Shown: positions 1-7,133 of the stretch, piece by piece
How the letters are laid out: every line of letters begins with the position of its first letter
Numbering within the stretch: position 1 is the first letter of the stretch
Program-made: the position numbers and the translations under genes
Source of the DNA: an uncultured Muribaculaceae bacterium
GTDB taxonomy: Bacteria; Bacteroidota; Bacteroidia; Bacteroidales; Muribaculaceae
Assembly (NCBI GenBank): GCA_910586595.1
Contig: CAJUJB010000043.1
Location: 5,598-25,105, forward strand
Length of the DNA: 19,508 bases
Direction: 5' to 3'
The notes under the pieces: generated by a model
Told to the model about the DNA's origin: nothing
Seen by the model: only the letters and a program-made list of their open reading frames with translations
The model's database searches: none

Positions 1-42
1 AATATATTTAATATCAACTTCGGCCTCATGGTCGTAATCTGA
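1..42 (+). CDS. C-terminal end of an upstream protein (partial)
   Basis: Frame 1 is open from the first base and reads N-I-F-N-I-N-F-G-L-M-V-V-I before a TGA at 40-42. The stop lies one base before the ATG of the next gene, which is the spacing of translationally coupled genes. The alternating hydrophobic/polar pattern would suit the last strand of an outer-membrane beta-barrel, and PCMD lipoproteins often sit next to such genes, but thirteen residues cannot establish a family. Only the 3' end is inside the window. Confidence 0.45.
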   Translation, partial: NIFNINFGLMVVI

Positions 43-43
43 C

Positions 44-1603
44 ATGATGCGTAGACTCTCGGCATACCTATTCGCAGCCATGGCTGTCCTGACGATAGCT
101 TCCTGCATCCACAACGACATACCCTATCCCCGCATTCAGGCCAACTTCATTAATGTGGAGGCCAAAGGCCAGGATGGTGGAGCCGTAATTGACTCAGCCA
201 CCCGTACGGTGACACTTACATTCCCGGAAGAGACCGACATCTATTCCGTCCGCATAACAGGATATTCCATCACTCCGGGCGCACAGATTGTCGACAGCCC
301 CTTCAACGATCCCGTCGACCTCTCCTCTCCCCTATTTGTCTACCTCCACCTATATCAGGACTGGCTCTGGAAGATAGAAGGTAAACAGGACATCGAGCGT
401 TACTTCGAGGTTGCCTCACAGATGGGCGAGACAGTCATCGATGTGCCGGGGCACCGAGTTGTGGTATACGTCCGTACGGGCACCGATATGACTAATATAC
501 AGGTCATCCGTGCCAAGCTCGCACAGATCGGCAGCACCATGACACCCGATATTGCAGACGGAGGCACAGTCGACGGCTCCAAGCCGCTCAAGATCACCAC
601 AGAGGCTTTCGGCCGCACCGAAGAGTGGACCATCTACTTCGAGACCATCGACGCAAGCGTACAGACCGTATCTGCCGACGCATGGACTTGCGTAGCCTGG
701 GTAAACGGCCAAGCCGAAGCCGGAAAAGACAACGGTGTGGAATACCGCATCGCCGGCTCTGAAATATGGACACGCGTGCCCGCGGAAGATATAACCCACA
801 ACGGCGGATCGTTCACCGCATGCATCAAGCATCTCTCTCCACAGACCCAGTACGAGACCCGAGCATATTCCGGCGAAGATGTGGGAGATATACTCGACTT
901 CACCACAGGCCAGGCACTCCAGCTGCCCAACAGCGACTTCGACAGCTGGTGGCTCGAGAAGAAGGTATGGAACCCATGGGCAGAAAATGGCACCCCATAC
1001 TGGGGCACAGGTAATCCTGGTGCAGCCACAGTCGGCCAATCGAATACCGTACCGACCGAAGACACCCCCACCGGCTCAGGATGGGCAGCTAAGCTGGAGA
1101 CTAAGTATGTGGTCATCAAGCTTGCCGCCGGCAATATTTTCACCGGCACCTATCTACGTACAGAAGGTACGAACGGCGTGCTTAGCTTCGGCCGCGAATT
1201 CAAAGAACGGCCCACACGCCTGAGAGGTCAATACAAATATACCTCCGCACTTATCGACAAAGCCGCAGAAGGATATAAAGACATGATCGGCCAGCCTGAC
1301 ACTGCAATTGTTTGGGCCGCCCTGATCGACACGCCCGAACCATTTGAGGTGCGCACAAATCCTGCCAACCGCCAGCTCTTCGATCCGGCCGGCTCATACG
1401 TAGTAGGTTATGGAAAGATGGAATGTGCCCAAGATGTACCCAACTACATTCCATTCGACTTCGAGATCAAGTATAACTCGACCTCGCGCGTACCGACCTA
1501 CATCATCGTCTGCGCATCCGCAAGCAAATATGGCGACTATTTCACCGGCGCAGTCGGCTCGACACTTTATATCGACGACTTCGAACTCATCTACGATTAT
1601 TAA
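44..1603 (+). CDS. PCMD-domain lipoprotein (putative carbohydrate-active/binding surface protein)
   Basis: A 519-residue secreted lipoprotein. The N-terminus has a short basic start, a hydrophobic stretch and a lipobox I-A-S-C with Cys21, so signal peptidase II should process it and anchor it in the envelope. Residues about 25-280 look like Ig-like beta-sandwich modules. The C-terminal half, from the L-P-N-S-D-F-D-S-W-W segment near residue 285 to the end, resembles the PCMD (putative carbohydrate metabolism) domain of Bacteroidetes surface proteins. That domain typically shows N-x-D-F-E/D-x-W, an internal W-G-x-G-N region, and a closing Y-I-D-D-F/D-x-L strand, seen here as L-Y-I-D-D-F-E-L-I-Y. 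Two adjacent ATGs (44 and 47) could serve as start. The gene starts one base after the preceding stop. The substrate is unknown; a glycan-related role is inferred from the family name, not shown. Confidence 0.75.
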   Translation: MMRRLSAYLFAAMAVLTIASCIHNDIPYPRIQANFINVEAKGQDGGAVIDSATRTVTLTFPEETDIYSVRITGYSITPGAQIVDSPFNDPVDLSSPLFVYLHLYQDWLWKIEGKQDIERYFEVASQMGETVIDVPGHRVVVYVRTGTDMTNIQVIRAKLAQIGSTMTPDIADGGTVDGSKPLKITTEAFGRTEEWTIYFETIDASVQTVSADAWTCVAWVNGQAEAGKDNGVEYRIAGSEIWTRVPAEDITHNGGSFTACIKHLSPQTQYETRAYSGEDVGDILDFTTGQALQLPNSDFDSWWLEKKVWNPWAENGTPYWGTGNPGAATVGQSNTVPTEDTPTGSGWAAKLETKYVVIKLAAGNIFTGTYLRTEGTNGVLSFGREFKERPTRLRGQYKYTSALIDKAAEGYKDMIGQPDTAIVWAALIDTPEPFEVRTNPANRQLFDPAGSYVVGYGKMECAQDVPNYIPFDFEIKYNSTSRVPTYIIVCASASKYGDYFTGAVGSTLYIDDFELIYDY

Positions 1604-1627
1604 GAACAGAAATACCGATTATCTGAC

Positions 1628-1657
1628 GGGGGCGTGATGATTCGCGCTCCCTCTCTT
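1628..1657 (+). terminator. weak intergenic hairpin between the PCMD gene and the porin gene
   Basis: GGGGGCG (1628-1634) can pair with CGCTCCC (1645-1651) as a seven-base-pair stem with one G-U pair and a ten-base loop, followed by TCTCTTT. The U-run is interrupted, so this is a poor terminator. It may be an attenuating or processing hairpin in an 81-base spacer that has no recognisable promoter. Confidence 0.25.
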
Positions 1658-1684
1658 TGACTTAAACTTTCATAATTCAACACT

Positions 1685-2731
1685 ATGAAACTTCGTACTC
1701 TGCTTACTGCATCTATCCTGGCCCTGGCGGCCCTTCCTGCACTCTCCCAGTCTGATTCCACAGCCACGCGCAGCGAGACGTGGAAATACATACCGAAATT
1801 CGGTGGTACAATGCGTGTATTCTACCGCAACTCCACCACAACAGGCGACAGCCGTTTCGAGTTAGCTGACGCGCGCCTGACTGCCGGAGGCTACGTAATG
1901 CCCTGGCTCGACTACTTCATCCAGGTTAACTTCAATACCCTCGGCTCAATCAAAATTCTCGATGCTTACGCAACAGTCACCCCCGTCAAGAATCTGCATC
2001 TCATGGCCGGCCAGATGCGAGTGCCGTACTGCGTCGAGGCGACCCGTGCCCCAAGTGCATATTACTTTGCCGACGTTGCCCTCACCTGCACCTTCGGCAA
2101 CCTCCGCTCTGTAGGTGTCAAAGCAGGTTATACCTTACCTAAGCTACCTCTCTACTTCGAAGGCGGCGTATTCAACGCGTCCGACATGACCAACCACAAC
2201 ACATGGAACTCGGCGCTGACCTACAGCATCAAGGCCAATTATACCGCCCGCTGCGGCCTCAAACCCGAGATTGCCTTCATGTCTCGAGTTCCTGGTGGAG
2301 CGCCGGCAGGTGTGCGAGTTAATCAGTACGACGCCTCTCTTTCATGGACACACGGACATTTCTTCACCGAAGCTGAATATATCTACCGTCTTTATGCCGG
2401 CAGCGCACACAAACCCTCACAGGCATGGAACTTCTTCGTAAGCTATGGAATCCCCGTGAAATGGCGCATGGCAAACGAAGTATCTTTCCAAGCTCGCTTT
2501 GACGGCATTACAGCCGCCTCGTCAGGCACAAAAAATGATGCCGGCGAACTCCCGACGACCATTGCCGCACGCCGCAGAGTCACTGTAGGCGCCACGGCCA
2601 CAAAACGCATCGGCAAACTCGAGACACATTTCCGTATCAACTATGAGCAGTATTTCTACGGCCACACAAGCATGACAATCGCACCCGCCGACAACAACCA
2701 GCTCATAGCCGGCATCATGCTCCACTTCTAA
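1685..2731 (+). CDS. OprO/OprP-like (phosphate-selective type) outer-membrane porin
   Basis: A 348-residue outer-membrane beta-barrel. The signal peptide covers roughly residues 1-21, with a likely signal peptidase I cut near A-L-S/Q. The mature protein shows the Porin_O_P pattern. An early strand pair ends in a D-A-R-L-type segment (F-E-L-A-D-A-R-L-T-A-G-G-Y). Then come F-I-Q-V-N-F-N, I-L-D-A-Y-A-T-V-T-P and L-M-A-G-Q-M-R-V-P-Y, which correspond to the family's 'hydrodynamic strand - D-A-Y - G-x-x-K/R-x-P' signature. The last residue is Phe (M-L-H-F), the normal beta-barrel assembly recognition signal. At 348 residues it is at the short end for the family. Despite the family name, phosphate selectivity should not be assumed; Bacteroidetes members are general or unknown-substrate porins. 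It is probably the last gene of its unit because a strong terminator follows. Confidence 0.8.
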   Translation: MKLRTLLTASILALAALPALSQSDSTATRSETWKYIPKFGGTMRVFYRNSTTTGDSRFELADARLTAGGYVMPWLDYFIQVNFNTLGSIKILDAYATVTPVKNLHLMAGQMRVPYCVEATRAPSAYYFADVALTCTFGNLRSVGVKAGYTLPKLPLYFEGGVFNASDMTNHNTWNSALTYSIKANYTARCGLKPEIAFMSRVPGGAPAGVRVNQYDASLSWTHGHFFTEAEYIYRLYAGSAHKPSQAWNFFVSYGIPVKWRMANEVSFQARFDGITAASSGTKNDAGELPTTIAARRRVTVGATATKRIGKLETHFRINYEQYFYGHTSMTIAPADNNQLIAGIMLHF

Positions 2732-2758
2732 ACCTCGTACTTTAAATTAAAACATACA

Positions 2759-2806
2759 GGCTGCCCAAGTCTGCGGAAAATTCGCAGACTTGGACAGCCA
2801 TTTTTG
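2759..2806 (+). terminator. strong intrinsic terminator after the porin gene
   Basis: GGCTGCCCAAGTCTGCG (2759-2775) pairs with CGCAGACTTGGACAGCC (2783-2799). This gives a 17-base-pair stem with a single C/A mismatch and a seven-base loop, directly followed by ATTTTTG. It separates the porin unit from the promoter at 2872. Confidence 0.92.
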
Positions 2807-2820
2807 TATCAAACGGCATT

Positions 2821-2830
2821 TTGTTAACAA
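2821..2830. promoter_or_regulatory. perfect 10-bp palindrome upstream of the secreted-protein operon
   Basis: TTGTTAACAA reads identically on both strands. A partly overlapping GTTAA...TTAAC inverted repeat continues to about 2839. It lies roughly 45-50 bases upstream of the -7 element at 2872. The position would suit an activator or repressor site, but no regulator is encoded nearby and AT-rich palindromes of this size occur by chance. Confidence 0.25.
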
Positions 2831-2846
2831 TATTTAACACAATCCA

Positions 2847-2879
2847 TTCGATGCCTACACCGTAATTTATGTAACTTTG
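2847..2879 (+). promoter_or_regulatory. Bacteroidetes-type promoter for the 2908-7985 operon
   Basis: TAACTTTG at 2872-2879 is an exact match to the TAnnTTTG -7 element used by the Bacteroidetes primary sigma factor. The -33 region is only a weak match (TTCG at 2847-2850, 21 bases upstream). Transcription would start near 2885, leaving a leader of about 22 bases before the ATG at 2908. Confidence 0.75.
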
Positions 2880-2907
2880 TCTTACAAACCATTATCACAC
2901 TAATTCA

Positions 2908-3384
2908 ATGAAATTTAGTCGTCTTATATTTGCAATGGCATTTGCCGCATCAGTGTTTACGGCAAGCGCCGAAGATGAAGGCAACTACCTCCACATCCGC
3001 ACAGCTACGGGCTGGGAAGTGCTTAGTCTCAATCAAGTAGACCGTCTCACGTTTACCAATGGCGTGATGACCGCCACTGATAAAAACAATGCCACTGTAG
3101 CAACCTTCCCGCAAGCTTCACTTGAAACCATGTACGTCGATGAAACCGCAGGAGTAGGCAGCCCTGTAGTCGATGAACAGACAAGTGCGACCTTTACATT
3201 TGCCGCATCTACCCGTACGGCTACCATGCTTGCTGACGGTGAATTTACAGTTTACAATGCCGCCGGTGTGCGTCTCGTAGCCATTCAGGCCCTCAAAGGC
3301 GAGACTATAACCCTCACTGGACTCGAAGCAGGCGTAGCTATACTCAAATGCGGCGATTACTCACTCAAAACCGTCATCAAATGA
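2908..3384 (+). CDS. small secreted protein with type IX-like C-terminal sorting domain
   Basis: A 158-residue exported protein. The signal peptide is residues 1-21 with an A-S-A cut before E-D-E-G. Residues 25-80 form a module (N-Y-L-H-I-R...V-D-R-L-T-F...L-E-T-M-Y-V-D) of the kind found at the N-terminus of many Bacteroidales secreted proteins, which run 'L-x-I-x-x-x-x-G...V/I-x-x-I-x-F'. Residues about 98-158 resemble the type IX secretion (Por secretion tail) beta-sandwich: F-T-V-Y-N-A-A-G-V-R-L, then G-E-T-I-T-L-T-G-L-E-A-G-V-A-I-L-K, ending in K-T-V-I-K. There is nothing catalytic between the two domains. This makes it essentially a module plus a tail, possibly an adaptor or a surface subunit. 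It is first in the operon and overlaps the next gene by four bases (ATGA at 3381-3384). Its function is unknown. Confidence 0.75.
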   Translation: MKFSRLIFAMAFAASVFTASAEDEGNYLHIRTATGWEVLSLNQVDRLTFTNGVMTATDKNNATVATFPQASLETMYVDETAGVGSPVVDEQTSATFTFAASTRTATMLADGEFTVYNAAGVRLVAIQALKGETITLTGLEAGVAILKCGDYSLKTVIK

Positions 3385-5138
3385 AAAAACTCATACTCAG
3401 CATGGCGGCAGCTGCCGCAGTGAGCGCTGCATTTGCCTTTCCGCAGGCTCTATATGTAAAACAAGGCGAGACTGTCACGAAATACAACTTCGGTGTCGCA
3501 CGTGACCTCAACTTCAGCAACAATGGCAAAACTCTCACCATCACAGGTTACCGCGATGTGATCGACCTCGATAAAGTCGACTACATCTCATTCTCGGCAC
3601 CCGTCGACGCATCAGCACTCACACCTTCAGCCCAGAAGCAGAAGATGGTTGAGATTGGAGAGGCAGCCAACGCCAAAATCGACCTCAAGCGTCACTCCGA
3701 CCTGCTCAACATGTGGCACGTCTTCTTCGATGACATCCGCGATTCACAGGGATGGCACGCTGCCCCCTCTACCTTCGGTTTTGCTTCAGATGACGATGAC
3801 ATGCGTAAGGCACTAAACGGTATCGTACGCGCAACCTCCCAAATGGTAAAAGGAAACGCAGCCGCCGCGCGCACTTTCAAGGCAAAAGCTGTAGATCTCT
3901 ATAAAGTATCCGATTGCTTTGGAATCTTCACTGCTAACCGCGAAAAAGAAGAATGGGAAAAGACATCGGATGCCGATTATCTTGAAATCCGCTTCAATGC
4001 CCTCAACGGCGAAGAATACAGCGTACGCCTCACTGCCAGCGAAGATTACACCACTTGGGAGACAAAAGACTTCAACAGTCAGCTTCCCCGCACCATGACC
4101 GTCGCATTCAACAAGGGCACAAACACCTTCGCAACGGCTATAATCAAATCGGAGATAGTGCAGGATCAGAAGATTGCCATGGATCTCGAATTCACATCCA
4201 ACGGCTATGTTGTTATGAACAAGATGCTCGTAACCGACTCAGCCATCACCGATGATGTGCTCGTAACAATCGACGGCGAAGCATTCCTGACCGCAAACAC
4301 CGACATCGCAGGCAAAAACCTTGTGAACTACGACTCGATGTACTCAGCCATAAAGGAGACGACCCACTACCACGACGAGAATGACGAATGCTGCGGTGAG
4401 GATCCTCACGAATTGCTCGCACACTTCATCCGCGCCACAAGTGACGTCGACCTGATGGGCAAACTTCAGGCAAAAGGTAAAATCTCCGGTCTCACCAAGA
4501 TTTACGATGCCCTGGCTGAAGATGACTATGTATTCGATGAATATGTGAAAGACAACCTTCACATCTGGACATACGGCAAAGTGATCGGATCTAAAAACGG
4601 AACCTACGACATCACCCATACAGATTCCTCCATCACCGAAAAACACCTCCAGTTCCTCAATAATTATGTCGATGCCACCTTCCACTACGACGGCGACAAA
4701 CAGATCCAAGGCTACATTTCCTGGGATCTCAACGAAGACGTCGAGGAGTCTGGCACATGGCAGAGCGACACCGATGGATATACTATAGTCGACGGATACC
4801 TCGTATCGGTATGGCGCAACAAAGATTACAACTACACACCCTCTGGTGAAGAAGTCATCACATATGGCGACTGGAAATACTCCGCATCATATGAGGAAAA
4901 CGACGAATACGATTACCGCGAGATTACTGTAGACGACAAAGACGTATTCAATCCCGAAACACTTCGCCGTTTCTATTACGAGAAGGCTCCTCTCCTCGTC
5001 TTCCCCGACTTGACGAGCTTCTCATTTGAGGATTTCTTTGACGAAGTGTCCTTCAAGGCCCTCATCGACGACTATAACGACATCATCGACACCTACCTTA
5101 ATATAACCGGGCAGGAAAAAGACGGTGATCGCTATTAA
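3381..5138 (+). CDS. large secreted protein of unknown function with a His/Cys/acidic cluster
   Basis: I do not recognise a characterised family. The start at 3381 is chosen because it gives a clean signal peptide (residues 1-19, A-F-A cut) and overlaps the previous stop as ATGA; an upstream in-frame ATG at 3348 would bury the signal. Length is 585 residues. Residues 20-75 repeat the layout of the previous protein's first module (A-L-Y-V-K-Q...L-N-F-S-N-N-G-K-T-L-T-I-T...V-D-Y-I-S-F). A helical, charged region follows, then mixed beta structure rich in Asp, Tyr and Trp. Residues 329-344 contain three His, two adjacent Cys and eight acidic residues (H329, H331, D332, E333, D335, E336, C337, C338, E340, D341, H343, E344), which looks like a metal-binding patch. 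The protein is strongly acidic and has no membrane segment after the signal. Its 3' end overlaps the receptor gene by 14 bases, so the two are probably coupled. Confidence 0.7.
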   Translation: MKKLILSMAAAAAVSAAFAFPQALYVKQGETVTKYNFGVARDLNFSNNGKTLTITGYRDVIDLDKVDYISFSAPVDASALTPSAQKQKMVEIGEAANAKIDLKRHSDLLNMWHVFFDDIRDSQGWHAAPSTFGFASDDDDMRKALNGIVRATSQMVKGNAAAARTFKAKAVDLYKVSDCFGIFTANREKEEWEKTSDADYLEIRFNALNGEEYSVRLTASEDYTTWETKDFNSQLPRTMTVAFNKGTNTFATAIIKSEIVQDQKIAMDLEFTSNGYVVMNKMLVTDSAITDDVLVTIDGEAFLTANTDIAGKNLVNYDSMYSAIKETTHYHDENDECCGEDPHELLAHFIRATSDVDLMGKLQAKGKISGLTKIYDALAEDDYVFDEYVKDNLHIWTYGKVIGSKNGTYDITHTDSSITEKHLQFLNNYVDATFHYDGDKQIQGYISWDLNEDVEESGTWQSDTDGYTIVDGYLVSVWRNKDYNYTPSGEEVITYGDWKYSASYEENDEYDYREITVDDKDVFNPETLRRFYYEKAPLLVFPDLTSFSFEDFFDEVSFKALIDDYNDIIDTYLNITGQEKDGDRY

Positions 5139-7131
5139 AAGACTACTGTTAAGCTTTATCACGTTGACCGGTTGGGTTCTCTCTCAAGGAGCCCAACCGG
5201 TTGACTCACTTGTGCAGCCACGTGAACTAAAGGAAGTCACCGTCAAGACCATCGGTCCTCGGCGTGTGCTGAAAATGCAGACTGACGGCCGGCTTGAGAT
5301 GGCCGCCGACATGCTCGCCGAGCAACCCGCATTCATGGGCGCCCCCGACCCGGTGACAATACTACGCACACTCCCGGCCGTAGCCACCAACAACGATCTT
5401 CAGGCATCGCTGATTGTACGTGGAGCCTCAGCCGGCGCCAATCTCTACGAAACTGATGGGGTTCGGATTGTCAATCCGCTCCATATGCTGGGCCTCTTCA
5501 GCGCATTCAACCCCGCCTACTACCGGTCATTTACATTCCGGTCGGGCCGCATGCCTGCAGCGATGGCTTCGCTCACCGGTGGTTATCTCGCTGCACACTC
5601 CGGCACGGTTCCCGATACAACGCTTACGGGCACTATATCTCTTGGCCTGATTGAGAGTCATGGAGCAATACACATTCCTCTTGCCAAAGGGCGTTCATCT
5701 CTCTCTGTAGGAGCCCGACAGACTTATCTAAACCTTCTTTTCCCTGATATACTGAAACTCGGTAAGTCGAGAATCGACTACAACTTCACCGATGTCAACG
5801 CGCGTTTCACCACACAGCTGACAAATCGTGACCAGCTTACCGTAACAGCCTTTGCCAACCGCGACCGCATGGGCCTCGAATCCGAGAAAAACGGCAAGAA
5901 AGACGGCGACTTCGGCTGGAGCAATATCGCTGCCGGAATAAATTGGACGCATAATCGCCTTGCCACATCATTGTCGCTCACACGCTACAACAACGGATTC
6001 AGCATGAATGAAGGAGGCCGGGCTCTCGACTTGCCCACCGACCTCACCCAATTGACTGCCCGGGCTTATCTACCCGTCGGAAACTTCGATCTTGAAGCCG
6101 ATGTCAACTACCGCACCACCTCTGGCCAACAGAATATTGCCGACACAGAGCGTGCCCCCGGTCTACGCCAGCACTCCGGAGAAGGCAGTGTGGCAGTCGA
6201 CTGGCACCAGACATTCAATCATATTTTCACAGCCGAAGCTGGCCTCAGGCTTACAGCTTATGGAACACCGGGCTATACTGCCGTCGTTCCCCTGCCCCGC
6301 ATCAATCTCACGGTAGAACTTGCATGGTGGCTGCGCGTATTCGCATCGTATGGCCGGTACATGCGTTTCGACCGCCTTGTAGAAGAAAGTTCCGGTGGCC
6401 TGCCTGCCGACTACTGGCTATGCTCAAGCAAATCCGTCAAGCCAGAGGATGTCCACTCGCTCGAGGCGGGAATAGGTGGCACCATACCGGGCACAGCCGT
6501 CCATTTCACCATCGAAGGCTACTACAGACGCTTGCGTCATGCCGGAGAATTTGCTGGCTCGTTGCTTGACCTCACATCCCCGGCCTTTAATCCTGCCGAT
6601 CATATTATCGATGGCAAAGGGTATTCTGCCGGCCTATCAGTCACGGCCATGAGGCAAGTCGGAAAAGTACGCGGTCGTATAGGATACAATCTCGGCAGGT
6701 CGCGCCTGCAGTTTGACCGCTATGGCAATGACTATGTGCCATCCGCGCACGACCGTCTCCACGACCTCAACGCCACCTTAAGCTGGACTATCATTTCCCC
6801 GCTTACTGTATCTGCCAGCTTCACCTATGCCACCGGTACCCCATATACGCAGGCAAAATTCGGCTACATGATCGAAGAAAACCTTATCTGCGAGTACTTC
6901 CCACACAATTCGTCGCGTCTGCCATCCTACAAGCGGCTCGACCTCTCGGCCACATGGAAATTTACCCGCACACGCCTGTCTCACTCGATAAACATATCGG
7001 TGTATAATGCGCTGGCTAACCATAACGTTCTTTTTGTCACCCAGTCATACTCAATCGATAAAGGAATACAACAACTTGAGTCGGTGATGAAATCCGTGAT
7101 TCCCTCCATCTCGTATACTCTCCAATTTTGA
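5125..7131 (+). CDS. TonB-dependent outer-membrane receptor (DUF4249-associated type)
   Basis: A 668-residue outer-membrane receptor. GTG at 5125 is chosen as start because it gives a signal peptide (K-R then L-L-L-S-F-I-T-L-T-G) and has AGGA at 5113-5116, eight bases upstream; the next in-frame ATG lies beyond the signal. A TonB-box-like L-K-E-V-T-V is at residues 35-40. The plug domain runs roughly from 60 to 160, with I-L-R-T-L-P-A-V (79-86), S-L-I-V-R-G-A-S (95-102) and D-G-V-R-I-V-N-P (111-118). The beta-barrel follows and ends in Y-T-L-Q-F with the usual terminal Phe. It lacks the N-terminal carboxypeptidase-regulatory-like domain that many Bacteroidetes receptors carry, so it is short. 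It uses TonB energy for uptake of a ligand that cannot be named from sequence. The DUF4249 lipoprotein gene starts two bases after its stop, a recurrent pairing in this phylum. Confidence 0.85.
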   Translation: MIAIKRLLLSFITLTGWVLSQGAQPVDSLVQPRELKEVTVKTIGPRRVLKMQTDGRLEMAADMLAEQPAFMGAPDPVTILRTLPAVATNNDLQASLIVRGASAGANLYETDGVRIVNPLHMLGLFSAFNPAYYRSFTFRSGRMPAAMASLTGGYLAAHSGTVPDTTLTGTISLGLIESHGAIHIPLAKGRSSLSVGARQTYLNLLFPDILKLGKSRIDYNFTDVNARFTTQLTNRDQLTVTAFANRDRMGLESEKNGKKDGDFGWSNIAAGINWTHNRLATSLSLTRYNNGFSMNEGGRALDLPTDLTQLTARAYLPVGNFDLEADVNYRTTSGQQNIADTERAPGLRQHSGEGSVAVDWHQTFNHIFTAEAGLRLTAYGTPGYTAVVPLPRINLTVELAWWLRVFASYGRYMRFDRLVEESSGGLPADYWLCSSKSVKPEDVHSLEAGIGGTIPGTAVHFTIEGYYRRLRHAGEFAGSLLDLTSPAFNPADHIIDGKGYSAGLSVTAMRQVGKVRGRIGYNLGRSRLQFDRYGNDYVPSAHDRLHDLNATLSWTIISPLTVSASFTYATGTPYTQAKFGYMIEENLICEYFPHNSSRLPSYKRLDLSATWKFTRTRLSHSINISVYNALANHNVLFVTQSYSIDKGIQQLESVMKSVIPSISYTLQF

Positions 7132-7133
7132 TT

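Noticed and set aside
416..1039. 207-codon open frame on the - strand inside the PCMD gene
   Set aside because: No start context, no domain, and opposite a gene with lipobox and family motifs.
3348..3380. Longer start for the 585-residue secreted protein
   Set aside because: The upstream ATG would place a basic, non-hydrophobic 11-residue tail before the signal peptide and extend the overlap; ATG 3381 gives a clean signal and an ATGA junction.
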